DNA of 43,483 nucleotides from Streptomyces sp. WAC 04229 (GTDB taxonomy: Bacteria; Actinomycetota; Actinomycetes; Streptomycetales; Streptomycetaceae). Location of the stretch: assembly GCF_003947455.1 (NCBI RefSeq), contig NZ_QHJH01000052.1, forward strand, positions 1 through 43,483, written 5' to 3'. The notes below the pieces were generated by a model, which did no database searches, was not told the DNA's origin, and worked only from the letters and a program-made list of their open reading frames with translations. Of this stretch, positions 1 through 7,835 are shown in pieces (position 1 is the first letter of the stretch; every line of letters begins with the position of its first letter). The position numbers were made by a program, and so were the translations under genes.

Positions 1-42
1 GTTCGGGGGGAGGCGCGGGCGGCGCGGGCGATGCTGAACTGA
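1..42 (+). CDS. 3' end of an unidentified + strand gene (partial)
   Basis: The first 13 codons of frame 1 read VRGEARAARAMLN and end at a TGA at 40-42. Twelve of the 13 codons end in G or C, as expected for Streptomyces coding sequence, and the stop is followed by hairpins. The gene begins outside the window, so its product cannot be named. Frame 3 stays open longer but has poorer third-position bias, so I prefer frame 1. Low confidence because only 42 bases are seen. Confidence 0.35.
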   Translation, partial: VRGEARAARAMLN

Positions 43-121
43 GGCGTGCGCCTGGGCGCCGTGGAGGTGCTGCTGTCCTGCGACTGACGCTCGTGCGTGG
101 CTGGGCGCGCCCACGCGGCGG

Positions 122-180
122 AGCCGCACATCGATGCGGCCCCGCGCCCCTTCGGGGCGCCGGGCATGTGCCCGGCGCCG
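122..180. terminator. Convergent terminator with overlapping hairpins
   Basis: Three inverted repeats sit between the + strand gene ending at 42 and the - strand gene ending at 185. One has 6-bp arms at 123-128 and 135-140. One has 7-bp arms GCGCCCC/GGGGCGC at 144-150 and 154-160 with a 3-base loop. One has 10-bp arms GGCGCCGGGC/GCCCGGCGCC at 156-165 and 170-179. The last two share bases 156-160 and cannot form together. There is no clear U-run, which is usual for Streptomyces terminators. Confidence 0.6.
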
Positions 181-184
181 CTCG

Positions 185-2443
185 TCAGCTCGGGTTGGTC
201 TCGATGACGGCCACCCGGTCGGTCTTGCTCTTCAGGGCCTGGCGCAGGGCGCCGTAGACGTCCTCGGGGGTGACGGCCGTCTTCTTGCCGTTGGCGCGGG
301 TGATGAGCACGCCGTCGAACGTCTGGCCGTAGAGGCCCTTGAGGGCGTTCAGGTCGGGCTTGTCGACCAGCTTGCCGCCGACGGCCGTGACGCCGAGGAA
401 CTTCCAGAGCGACTTCTCGGGGCTGAACTTGACCTCGACGCCGCTCGCCCGGACCGTCACTATGCCCGACATGGCCGGCTCGGCGAACTCCTTCAGCATC
501 CGGTCGACCTCGGCCTTGGAGACCGTCGGCTGCTGGGTGGTCGTCGGCACGCTCACCGCGGCGGCGGTGCCGGTCTCCACCTGGGTGCGGTACGCCGCCT
601 GCACGGACTCGGTCGACTTGGCGACGTCGATGCCCTTGCCCGCCTTGCCGTAGACCGGCACGGCCCTGCCGGACTCGAACTCGATCGTGCCCTCGGTCAC
701 GGATCCGGCGCCGCCCGCCGCGTCCTCCAGGGCGGCGTGCAGCTTCTCCTCGTCGACGGGCATCTCCGGTTCGACGACCCGCTTCTGGCCGAAGAGCGAG
801 CCGATGACGGAGACCGGGTTGTAGTCGCTCGTGGCCGCCGCGCTGGCGGTGGCCTGCGCGTCGAGCTGGAGCCCGGCCTGGTCCGGCTTGAGGGAGACGC
901 TCTCGCCGCCCACCGTGAGCTTCAGCGGCTTGCCCGCACGGGCGCCGAGGGTGTCGTCCAGCTTCTCGACGGCGTCGTCGCGGGTGCCGCCGCCGATGTC
1001 GACGCCGAGCACGGTGGTGCCCTTGGGCACGTCGGAGCGGTTCATCAGCAGGCCGGCGCCGTAGGTGACACCGGCGATCACGACCACGCCGCCGACGAGC
1101 AGCGGCAGCTTGCCGCGCCCCTTCTTCTTCGCGGGCTTGGCGGAGGCGGCCGGGGGCGTGGAGACCGGCTCGGGCAGCTTGGGGGGCGTGTGCGGCAGGG
1201 GTCCGTCGCCGCCGGGGCGCTGGCCCTGGAACGGCGCGCTGCGCTCGCTCGGTACGACGGGGATGCCGCTGGTGACGGTGTTGCCGGAGATGTTTTCCGG
1301 GTTGCCGTAGCCCGGCGTGCCCGGCTCGGGGGCCGGCTTCTGCGGGGTGAGGATCGCGGTGTCGTCGCTGAGCCCACCGCCGGGGCCGGTGCCGGGACCC
1401 TGCGTCCTGCCGGGGGCGGCGGGCCCTCCCGGACCCCGCACGCCGGCCGGCGCGGGCCCGCGCTGTGCCGGGGGCGCTCCGGCCCCTGCGGCCGCCCCGG
1501 GGGCGCCGAAGTCGCCGAGGTCGCCGAGGTCGCCCACCGGGGGCGGCGAGAGCCGGCCCTCCCCGGTGACCGGGCCGCCGGTCGGACCCGCGGGGCCACC
1601 CGGGCCGCCGCCGTAGGGGGACTGCCCCTTCGGGCCGCCGCCCTGGGTGCCCGGTCCCTCGCCGGAGAAGTACGGCAGGTCGTCGCGGCGCGGCTCGCCG
1701 CCGGGGCCGGTGCCGGGGCGGGCGCCGTTGCCGCCGAGCGGTCCGGCCGCCAGCGCCTCGGTCACGTCGAAGGAACCGGTGCCTCCGCCGTGGCCGGGCG
1801 CCACGGGACCGCCCGTCGCCCCGGGGAGACCGGCGCCGTTCGTGGAGCCGGGCCGGGAGCCGCCGGGCACGTTCATGGAGCCGACGACGCCACCGGGACG
1901 GCCGCTGCCGCCTCCCGGACGCGTACCGGCACCGGACGCAGCGGGACCGGACGGGCCGGGTGTGCCGGCCGGGCCGCCGGGGGCCGGGCCGGAACCGCCG
2001 GGCAGACCGGCGCCGTTGGCGGAGCCTCCGCCCTGAGTGCCCTTGCCAGGACCGGACTTGCGGGGCGCGAACCAGTCGCTGGTCGGCTTCTCCTCGGCGG
2101 ACCCGACGGGCTCGGCGGGAGCCTCGGGCGCGCTCGCGGGCGCGGCCGCGCCGGGCGCGGGCTGCTCGGCCGTCGTCTCCGCGTCGCCCGCGCCGCTCTC
2201 GGCATCCGTGACGGGCTTGCGCACGACGACGGGCGGGATGGGCCGCGACCCGGGGATGTTGATCCGGATACGGGTCGTCAGCGTCGTCTCGGTCTTGCGG
2301 TCCTCCGGTCGCGCGGCCGAACGGCCCGCGTCCGCACCGGCGTCGGAAGCCGTGGGTGTCCCGTAGGGCGGGGTGCCCGACGGGTACGCGGCTCCGCCGC
2401 GCCCGTGGGGGCCGGAGGACGAACTGTCAGTTTCACGACTCAA
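185..2443 (-). CDS. Membrane-anchored protein with extracytoplasmic peptidoglycan-binding-like domain
   Basis: The protein has 752 residues. Residues 1-445 are a very Pro/Gly-rich, probably disordered cytoplasmic region with few hydrophobic runs. A Lys/Arg-rich patch is followed by one membrane segment at about 446-467. The C-terminal 280 residues are extracytoplasmic and carry repeated beta-rich segments (GTTVLGVDIGG and later) resembling the putative peptidoglycan-binding domain found beside VanW/YoaR-type proteins. I chose the TTG at 2443 because GGGAG lies 8-9 bases upstream; an in-frame extension to 2581 lacks such support and reads like non-coding sequence. It lies 157 bp downstream of the DUF6113-like gene on the same strand, so it may be co-transcribed with mshB. 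A cell-wall role is inference from the domain only. Confidence 0.75.
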   Translation of the reverse strand: MSRETDSSSSGPHGRGGAAYPSGTPPYGTPTASDAGADAGRSAARPEDRKTETTLTTRIRINIPGSRPIPPVVVRKPVTDAESGAGDAETTAEQPAPGAAAPASAPEAPAEPVGSAEEKPTSDWFAPRKSGPGKGTQGGGSANGAGLPGGSGPAPGGPAGTPGPSGPAASGAGTRPGGGSGRPGGVVGSMNVPGGSRPGSTNGAGLPGATGGPVAPGHGGGTGSFDVTEALAAGPLGGNGARPGTGPGGEPRRDDLPYFSGEGPGTQGGGPKGQSPYGGGPGGPAGPTGGPVTGEGRLSPPPVGDLGDLGDFGAPGAAAGAGAPPAQRGPAPAGVRGPGGPAAPGRTQGPGTGPGGGLSDDTAILTPQKPAPEPGTPGYGNPENISGNTVTSGIPVVPSERSAPFQGQRPGGDGPLPHTPPKLPEPVSTPPAASAKPAKKKGRGKLPLLVGGVVVIAGVTYGAGLLMNRSDVPKGTTVLGVDIGGGTRDDAVEKLDDTLGARAGKPLKLTVGGESVSLKPDQAGLQLDAQATASAAATSDYNPVSVIGSLFGQKRVVEPEMPVDEEKLHAALEDAAGGAGSVTEGTIEFESGRAVPVYGKAGKGIDVAKSTESVQAAYRTQVETGTAAAVSVPTTTQQPTVSKAEVDRMLKEFAEPAMSGIVTVRASGVEVKFSPEKSLWKFLGVTAVGGKLVDKPDLNALKGLYGQTFDGVLITRANGKKTAVTPEDVYGALRQALKSKTDRVAVIETNPS

Positions 2444-2600
2444 GGCAGGTTCTCCCGGTTGGCTCCGCCGCCCGTCACCCCTTCGGAGCGGGCGGCTCGG
2501 CGGCGCGCACCACCATACTGGCCACTTCTCACGCGTATCCCGTGACCGCCGGGGAAACCCACACGGGACTCGCACGAGCACGGTATGGCGAAGTACTACG

Positions 2601-3023
2601 TCACTTGCGAAGTCGGACGGCGTCGCCGTCCGGTTGCCTCACCGGCGCGAGGGTGGCGCACATCACAGCGACCGCGATCCCGCCGAGCAGGAAGAGATAG
2701 GAGCCGACCCCCGCGGCGAACACGAAGTCACCCTCGGGGCGGCTGGTGGTGAGCAGCACCACGGCGAGCGCCCAGCCGGCGGCCGGCGCGACGGCGCCGC
2801 CCCGGCGTCCCACGGCACGGCCCGCCCCGAGGCACAGCCCGGCCTCGGCGGCCAGGGCCAGCAGCAGCCCCCCGGGGAACCAGGCCGGCTGGAGCAGCGC
2901 CCCGGCGACGCCGATCACGGCGCCGAGTACGAAAAGGACCACGTAGAGGGCGGCGCGGCCGAGCGAGGGCGGGCGCAGGGGCTGGGCCAGCGCGGAGGTG
3001 GTCGGCGGGGTGCGTCCGGTCAC
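2601..3023 (-). CDS. DUF6113-like small integral membrane protein
   Basis: The protein has 140 residues. After a short cytoplasmic N-terminus there are about four hydrophobic segments (roughly residues 25-45, 50-68, 78-95 and 103-122), so it should be a polytopic inner-membrane protein. The GTG start at 3021-3023 overlaps the mshB stop by the four bases GTGA, which implies translational coupling to mshB. I see no catalytic motif. Proteins like this follow mshB in Streptomyces as far as I recall, but the function is unknown. The family name is by recollection of the pattern, not a search. Confidence 0.8.
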   Translation of the reverse strand: MTGRTPPTTSALAQPLRPPSLGRAALYVVLFVLGAVIGVAGALLQPAWFPGGLLLALAAEAGLCLGAGRAVGRRGGAVAPAAGWALAVVLLTTSRPEGDFVFAAGVGSYLFLLGGIAVAVMCATLAPVRQPDGDAVRLRK

Positions 3024-3913
3024 GGCGCCTCCTCTGTCTCGTGGGTCCCGGTTCCGGTCCCGATCCCGGCGAAGAGGTCGCTCTCCCGCCCCTCACCGGC
3101 CCGCTCGCCCCGCACGAGTTCGTAGTACTCGGTGGTGAGGACCGGCTGGGCCAGGTCGTTGGAGAGGACGAAGTACGGTTCGGCGACCGTGATCTGCGTG
3201 GCGTGGGCGCGCATCGCGGCGGCCTTGGCGGCGGCGTACGCGGTGCCCTCGCCGCGGATCTCGGTGGTGATCTTCCCGTCGTCGACGACGCCGGGTACGT
3301 CCTCGACGCCGGCCGCCCTGTCGAACGGCGTGCCCGGCAGGTCGGCACGGAGGCGTGCGAAGTCGTCCTCGATGCGGGAGCGCGGGACGCGGTTCCAGTA
3401 CACCTTCCGCACCGGGCAGCCCGCCTCGGCCGCCAGTTCCACCGCCCGCATGGCGATGCGGTGGGCCTGGATGTGGTCGGGGTGGCCGTAGCCGCCGTCG
3501 GGGTCGTAGGTGACGAGCACCTGGGGGCGCACCTCGCGGATCACCTCGACGAGGAGCGCGGCGGCCTCGTCGAGGTCCGCCTGCCACAGGCAGCCGGGGT
3601 CGTCGTTGTCGGGCAGGCCCATCATCCCGGAGTCCGCGAACCGGCCCGGCCCGCCGAGCAGACGGAAGTCCTCGACGCCGAGCGCGCGCATGGCGTCCGC
3701 CAGCTCACCCCTGCGGTGCCCGCCCAGGGCGGCACCGGACAGGTGCGCCAGTTCCGGCGGGATGACCTCCCCCCGCTCACCGAGGGTGCAGGTCACCAGC
3801 GTCACGTGGGCGCCTTCGGCGGCGTACCTGGCCATGGTGACGCCGTTGTTGATCGACTCGTCGTCCGGGTGCGCGTGCACCAGCAGCAGACGCCGGGCGG
3901 GGAGTGCCTTCAT
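3020..3913 (-). CDS. mshB: N-acetyl-GlcN-inositol deacetylase, mycothiol biosynthesis
   Basis: The protein has 297 residues. MshB is a zinc enzyme that removes the acetyl group from N-acetylglucosaminyl-inositol, giving GlcN-Ins for ligation to cysteine by MshC in mycothiol synthesis. The LmbE/PIG-L motif AHPDDE is at residues 14-19, with H15 and D18 as expected zinc ligands and D17 as the catalytic base. The second motif GHPDHIQAH supplies H147 as third ligand. The sequence around TCTLGERGEV and LLGGPGRFADSGMMG is typical of MshB and distinguishes it from the mycothiol-conjugate amidase Mca. The ATG at 3913 precedes the RRLLLVHAHPDDE strand directly, so the length is normal. It is the first gene of a - strand unit and overlaps the next gene by 4 bp. 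Confidence 0.93.
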   Translation of the reverse strand: MKALPARRLLLVHAHPDDESINNGVTMARYAAEGAHVTLVTCTLGERGEVIPPELAHLSGAALGGHRRGELADAMRALGVEDFRLLGGPGRFADSGMMGLPDNDDPGCLWQADLDEAAALLVEVIREVRPQVLVTYDPDGGYGHPDHIQAHRIAMRAVELAAEAGCPVRKVYWNRVPRSRIEDDFARLRADLPGTPFDRAAGVEDVPGVVDDGKITTEIRGEGTAYAAAKAAAMRAHATQITVAEPYFVLSNDLAQPVLTTEYYELVRGERAGEGRESDLFAGIGTGTGTHETEEAP

Positions 3914-3949
3914 GAGGCCACCCTAAGAGGCCGCGCCCCCGTTCTCGTA

Positions 3950-3988
3950 ACTGTCCAGGGCTTGTCCAGTGCCGTCCGGGCTGTCCGT
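3950..3988. promoter_or_regulatory. Short TGTCC repeats between mshB and the whiJ-like gene
   Basis: The 130-bp divergent spacer between mshB (start 3913) and the regulator at 4044 holds repeated TGTCC words at 3952, 3963 and 3982; the first two are TGTCCAG, 11 bp (about one helical turn) apart. This could be a protein-binding site for either gene, perhaps the XRE regulator itself. No convincing -10/-35 pair was recognised. Low confidence, because short GC-rich repeats arise easily here. Confidence 0.25.
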
Positions 3989-4043
3989 GCGTTGCCCCGG
4001 GTAAGGCGTGGCGGTACGGCACGGGAGTACGGAGGGGCGCGAC

Positions 4044-4905
4044 ATGTCGGTGGACGTCGAGACGGAACAGGTGGACGAGCCGGGGTGGGAGGTGGACCCC
4101 GACGACGACTGGGCGCTCGCCGTGATCGCGACGGTGGGTCGGCAGCTGAAGCTGCGGCGCGAGGCGGCGGGGATGCGGGCCGCCGACTTCGCGGTGGCGG
4201 TCGGGTACGGGGAGGACCTGGTCTACAAGGTCGAGGGCGGGAAGCGGATCCCCCGGCTCGACTACCTGGACACGGCGGACCGCGTGCTGGACGCGGGCGG
4301 GCTCATCTCCGCGATGAAGGAGGACGTGCGGAGGGTCCGGTATCCGAAGAAGGTGCGGGATCTCGCGCAGATGGAGGCGCGGGCGGTGGAGCTTCAGCTG
4401 TACGACCCGTTGCACATCCACGGCCTCCTGCAGACCCCCGAGTACTCGCGTGCCCTTCTGTCGATGCGGCGTCCCACCTATGCAGCCGACGAGATCGAGC
4501 GCTTCATCGCGGCGCGCCTCGCACGCAAGGCGATCTTCGATCGGGAGCCCGCACCCGAACTCGGATTCATCCTGGAGGAGTGGACGCTCAGGCCCACTGG
4601 GCGGGAGGCAGACCCTGCGCGGCCAGCTCGCGCATCTGCTGGAAGTCAGCGGCTTGCCCAGCATCGAGCTTCAGGTGATGCCGATGGACCGCGAGGAACA
4701 CGCGGGGGTGGACGGCGGCATCGAGGTACTGAAGTTCGCGGACGGGTCGGCGGTCGGGCGCTCGCCAGCCGTCGCCGGTGGACGGCCTGTGTCGACCCCC
4801 AGGCAACTCCGTATCCTGGAACTGCGGTACGGGATCATCCGGGCTCAGGCCCTCTCGCCGCGTCAGTCGACAGCCTTCATCGAACAACTGCTGGGGGAGA
4901 CATGA
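4044..4905 (+). pseudogene. WhiJ-type XRE regulator with DUF5753, frameshifted
   Basis: Residues from about 30 to 90 form an XRE helix-turn-helix (RQLKLRREAAGMRAADFA, then VYKVEGGKRIP). This is followed by the start of DUF5753, including LLQTPEYSRALL and EEWTLR. The reading frame breaks at the CCC of 4593-4595. The rest of DUF5753 (PLGGRQTLRGQLAHLLEVSG onward, including VMPMDREEHAG and ending AFIEQLLGET) continues in the neighbouring frame to the TGA at 4903-4905. Dropping one C joins the two parts without loss, giving a protein of normal length. The start ATG at 4044 has GGAGG nearby. Such regulators pair with DUF397 proteins in whiJ/abaA-like loci of Streptomyces, and the DUF397 start overlaps this stop. 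It is either a real pseudogene, a sequencing error in a homopolymer, or (less likely) programmed slippage. Confidence 0.85.
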
Positions 4906-5096
4906 ACCGCGACACCGGCCTGGCATGGTTCAAGAGCAGCTACAGCAGCGGCAGCGAAGGCGACTCCTGCGTGGAGGTCGCCCTCGAACCCCGCGCCGTC
5001 CACGTCCGCGACTCCAAGAACCGCCCGGACGCCGGCCCCCGGCTCGCGCTGGCTGCGGGAGCCTGGGCGGACTTCGTGGCCGCCGTCAGAAGTTGA
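4902..5096 (+). CDS. DUF397 protein, first copy
   Basis: The protein has 64 residues. It has the DUF397 hallmarks: AWFKSSYS near the N-terminus, GDSCVEVAL in the middle, VHVRDSK, and a W-x-x-F-V-A-A-V end. The ATG at 4902 overlaps the regulator stop (ATGA) and is preceded by GGGGGAGAC, so translation is coupled to the broken gene. DUF397 proteins are small partners of XRE/DUF5753 regulators in actinomycete developmental and antibiotic control loci; their biochemical action is unresolved. Compared with the second copy it differs at positions 2, 4, 5, 6, 17, 40, 52 and 53. Confidence 0.9.
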   Translation: MNRDTGLAWFKSSYSSGSEGDSCVEVALEPRAVHVRDSKNRPDAGPRLALAAGAWADFVAAVRS

Positions 5097-5137
5097 TGTG
5101 AGTCGGCCGCGTTCATCGAACGACTGCTGGGGGAGAC

Positions 5138-5332
5138 ATGACCCGCAAGAACGATCTCGCGTGGTTCAAGAGCAGCTACAGCAGCAGCAGCGAGGGCGAC
5201 TCCTGCGTGGAGGTCGCCCTCGAACCCCGCGCCGTCCACGTCCGCGACTCCAAGCACCGCCCGGACGCCGGCCCCCGGCTCGCGCTGGCTCCGGAGGCCT
5301 GGGCCGACTTCGTGGCCGCCGTCAGAAGTTGA
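5138..5332 (+). CDS. DUF397 protein, second copy
   Basis: The protein has 64 residues and is identical to the first copy at 56 positions. The same GGGGGAGAC ribosome site precedes its ATG because the duplication carried it along. Differences cluster at the N-terminus (TRKND in place of NRDTG) and at 52-53 (PE in place of AG), outside the conserved core. Its last 11 bases overlap the 3' end of the convergent small membrane protein gene (5322-5332). Function is as for the first copy; whether the two have diverged in partner choice cannot be seen from sequence. Confidence 0.9.
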   Translation: MTRKNDLAWFKSSYSSSSEGDSCVEVALEPRAVHVRDSKHRPDAGPRLALAPEAWADFVAAVRS

Positions 5333-5516
5333 TGCTCCCGATCATCCCCGCGATGTTCGTCGTCAGCTCACTGATCGTGGGCGCGACGGTCGAGGAAGCC
5401 AGGTAGAAGCCGAGCAGCATGCACACCACCGCGTGCCCCGCCTTCAGACCGGACTTCTTGACCAGCAGGAAGACGATGATCGCCAGCAGCACAACCGCCG
5501 AAATCGAGAGTGCCAC
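5322..5516 (-). CDS. Conserved 64-residue membrane protein
   Basis: The protein begins MALSISAVVLLAIIVFLLV and holds two hydrophobic segments, about residues 4-19 and 27-45, joined by a short basic linker (KKSGLKAGH). The GTG start at 5514-5516 has an excellent ribosome site, GGAGGTGAG, 5-6 bases upstream, which decides the start. There is no enzyme motif. It overlaps the second DUF397 gene tail-to-tail by 11 bp. Small two-helix proteins of this kind occur in Streptomyces genomes, but I cannot name a function. Confidence 0.8.
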   Translation of the reverse strand: MALSISAVVLLAIIVFLLVKKSGLKAGHAVVCMLLGFYLASSTVAPTISELTTNIAGMIGSINF

Positions 5517-5711
5517 GGCGGCTCACCTCCAATGGGCCCAGGGACATGGGGGGTCGGTCGCAGTCGGAGCTTGGGACAGTGCACGCAGATAAATCCACGC
5601 TGCGGGCACCTGGTTGATACCCACTATGCGCTAGTGATCATAACTATCCGTGCGCGCGCATCTCTCGGCGCACGGCCGCACAAGGGGGCGCATGGCCAAT
5701 ATGGTCGAGGC

Positions 5712-7835
5712 ATGACGACCGAGTCCGACTCCTTCCCCAAACGGCACGCCCGCACCCAGCGGTTCACGCTCGGCGCGCCACGTTCGTTCACCGTGGCGCC
5801 CGACGGTTCACGGGTCGCCTTCCTGCGCTCCGGCACCGGCACGGACCGGGCCAACTCCCTCTGGGTTCTCGACATCGACGGGGGCACGGAGCGCGTCGCC
5901 GCCGACCCGCGAGCCCTGCTCGGCGGTGCCGAGGAGGCCCTGTCGCCCGAGGAACGGGCACGGCGCGAGCGCAGCCGCGAGGGAGGTGCGGGCATCGTCG
6001 ACTACGCCACCGACTCGGCGGTCGAGCTGGCCTCCTTCGCCCTCTCCGGGCGGCTCTTCGCGGCCGAACTGAGGGCCGGCACCGCCCGCGAACTGTCCAC
6101 GCCCGGGCCGGTGATCGACCCCCGCCCCTCCCCCGACGGCCGGCACATCGCCTATGCCGCGCGGGGCGGCCTGCGGGTCGTGGGCGCCGAGGGGGACGGG
6201 GACAGGGCCCTGGCCGAGGCGGACGGCGAGGGCGTCGCGTACGGGCTCGCCGAGTTCATCGCCGCCGAGGAGATGGGCCGCAGCCGGGGCTTCTGGTGGA
6301 GCCCTGACTCGGACCGGCTGCTGGTGGCACGGGTGGACGACACGCCCGTGCAGCGCTGGTGGATCTCCGACCCGGCCCGCCCCGAACGTGATCCACAACA
6401 CGTGCCGTACCCGGCGGCCGGCACCGCCAACGCGGACGTACGGCTGTTCGTCCTCGGCCTCGACGGGGGGCGCACGGAGGTTCTGTGGGACCGGGCGCGG
6501 TACCCGTATCTGGCGCGAGTGCACTGGTCGGCGTCGGGTGCGCCGCTCCTTCTCGTACAGGCGCGCGACCAGCGCAGCCAGTTGTTCCTGGCCGTGGACA
6601 CGGTGTCCGGGACGACCCGGATGGTGCACGCCGACGAAGATCCAGTTTGGCTGGAACTCTTCCCCGGTGTGCCGTGCTGGAGCCCGTCCGGGCAGTTGGT
6701 GCGGATCGCCGACGAGGGCGGTGCGCGCGTGCTGGCGGTCGGTGAACGGCTGCTGACCGGCGGCCAGCTGCACCTGCGGGCGGTGCTGGACGTCGGGGAC
6801 GACGACGTGCTGGTCTCGGCGTCGGCGGGCGCCGAGGCGGCCGACCCGGAGACGGGCGAGGTGCACGTCTACCGGGTGAACGAACTCGGCGTGGAGCGCG
6901 TCTCGCAGGAGCCCGGCGTGCACACCGCGGTGCGCTCCGGGGACGTGTCCGTTCTCGTCACCGCGACGCTCGACCACCCGGGCGCCCGGGTCCGGGTTCT
7001 GCGGGACGGCAAGACGGCGGCCACCGTCGCCTCGTATGCCGAAGACCCCGGTTTGTCCCCGCGCGTGACACTCACCCGAGGGGGCGCACGTGCTGTCCCG
7101 TGCGCCGTGCTTATGCCAACGGACTACCACGGTGACACCCTCCTCCCCGTACTCCTGGACCCGTACGGTGGCCCGCACGGCCAGCGGGTGGTCGCGGCGC
7201 ACAACGCCCACCTCACCTCGCAGTGGTTCGCCGACCAGGGTTTCGCGGTGATCGTCGCCGACGGGCGGGGCACGCCGGGGCACTCCCCCGCCTGGGAGAA
7301 GTCCATCAAGGACGACGTGGCCGCGGTCGTGCTCCAGGACCAGGTCGACGCGCTCCAGGCGCTCGCCGCCGACTTCCCGCTGGACCTGAACCGGGTCGCC
7401 GTGCGCGGCTGGTCCTTCGGCGGCTACCTGGCCGCGCTGGCGGCCCTGCGCCGGCCGGACGTCTTCCACGCGGCGGTGGTCGGGGCGCCGGTCACCGACC
7501 TGCGGCTCTACGACACCCACTACCAGGAGCGGTACCTCGGCGACCCCGGCGAGCAGCCGGACGTCTACCGGCGCAACTCGGTGATCGACGACGCCGGGCT
7601 GGTGGACGCCGCCGAGCCGCACCGCCCGATGATGGTCATCCACGGGCTCGCGGACGACAACGTGGTGGTCGCGCACTCCCTGCGCCTGTCCTCGGCCCTG
7701 CTGGCCGCCGGCCGCCCGCACGAGGTGCTGCCGCTGTCCGGCGTCACGCACATGACCCCGCAGGAGTCGGTCGCCGAGAACCTGCTGCTGCTCCAGGTCG
7801 ACTTCCTCAAGCGGTCGCTGCCCGCACCGTCGTAG
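5712..7835 (+). CDS. S9 family peptidase, dipeptidyl-peptidase-IV-like
   Basis: The protein has 707 residues and no signal peptide, so it is probably cytoplasmic. Residues about 20-440 form the beta-propeller-type N-terminal domain of DPP IV (repeated SPDG/WSPDS motifs). Residues 480-703 form the alpha/beta-hydrolase domain with the nucleophile S568 in GWSFGG, D648 in HGLADDN and H680 in GVTHM. A Glu-Glu pair at 186-187 followed by GFWWSPD matches the DPP IV motif that anchors the free N-terminus of substrates. It therefore probably removes N-terminal dipeptides rather than cutting internally. The ATG at 5712 begins directly before the conserved RFTLGAPRSFTVAPDG. It converges on the peptide transporter operon, which suggests, but does not prove, processing of imported peptides. 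Confidence 0.92.
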   Translation: MTTESDSFPKRHARTQRFTLGAPRSFTVAPDGSRVAFLRSGTGTDRANSLWVLDIDGGTERVAADPRALLGGAEEALSPEERARRERSREGGAGIVDYATDSAVELASFALSGRLFAAELRAGTARELSTPGPVIDPRPSPDGRHIAYAARGGLRVVGAEGDGDRALAEADGEGVAYGLAEFIAAEEMGRSRGFWWSPDSDRLLVARVDDTPVQRWWISDPARPERDPQHVPYPAAGTANADVRLFVLGLDGGRTEVLWDRARYPYLARVHWSASGAPLLLVQARDQRSQLFLAVDTVSGTTRMVHADEDPVWLELFPGVPCWSPSGQLVRIADEGGARVLAVGERLLTGGQLHLRAVLDVGDDDVLVSASAGAEAADPETGEVHVYRVNELGVERVSQEPGVHTAVRSGDVSVLVTATLDHPGARVRVLRDGKTAATVASYAEDPGLSPRVTLTRGGARAVPCAVLMPTDYHGDTLLPVLLDPYGGPHGQRVVAAHNAHLTSQWFADQGFAVIVADGRGTPGHSPAWEKSIKDDVAAVVLQDQVDALQALAADFPLDLNRVAVRGWSFGGYLAALAALRRPDVFHAAVVGAPVTDLRLYDTHYQERYLGDPGEQPDVYRRNSVIDDAGLVDAAEPHRPMMVIHGLADDNVVVAHSLRLSSALLAAGRPHEVLPLSGVTHMTPQESVAENLLLLQVDFLKRSLPAPS

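Larger units (their letters stand above)
4865..5334 (+). repeat. Tandem 236-bp duplication carrying DUF397
   Basis: Bases 4865-5098 and 5101-5334 are near-identical copies with a period of 236 bp. Each copy holds the last codons of the whiJ-like gene (TTCATCGAAC, then CTGCTGGGGGAGAC), a full DUF397 gene, and the TCAGAAGTTGATG that in the second copy is the 3' tip of the small membrane protein gene on the - strand. So the first copy carries a useless fragment of that gene and the second a useless fragment of the regulator. The copies encode proteins differing at 8 of 64 positions, so the duplication is not brand new. Confidence 0.9.

Noticed and set aside
134..2545. An 803-codon open frame on the + strand opposite the peptidoglycan-binding-like gene
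   Set aside because: Arg/Gly/Ala/Leu-rich antisense frame; the - strand gene has a ribosome site, a membrane helix and a folded domain.
4593..4595. Programmed ribosomal frameshift in the whiJ-like gene
   Set aside because: The CCC lacks a recognisable slippery context, stop codon or downstream stimulator; a mutation or sequencing error is simpler.
4860..5516. A toxin-antitoxin pair formed by the DUF397 genes and the small membrane protein
   Set aside because: The genes are convergent, not co-operonic, and DUF397 genes belong to a known XRE/DUF5753-linked group; nothing in the sequence shows toxicity.
5616..5650. A promoter for the S9 peptidase starting at TTGATA near 5613
   Set aside because: No -10 hexamer lies at 16-19 bp spacing; the region is AT-richer but I could not define a promoter.
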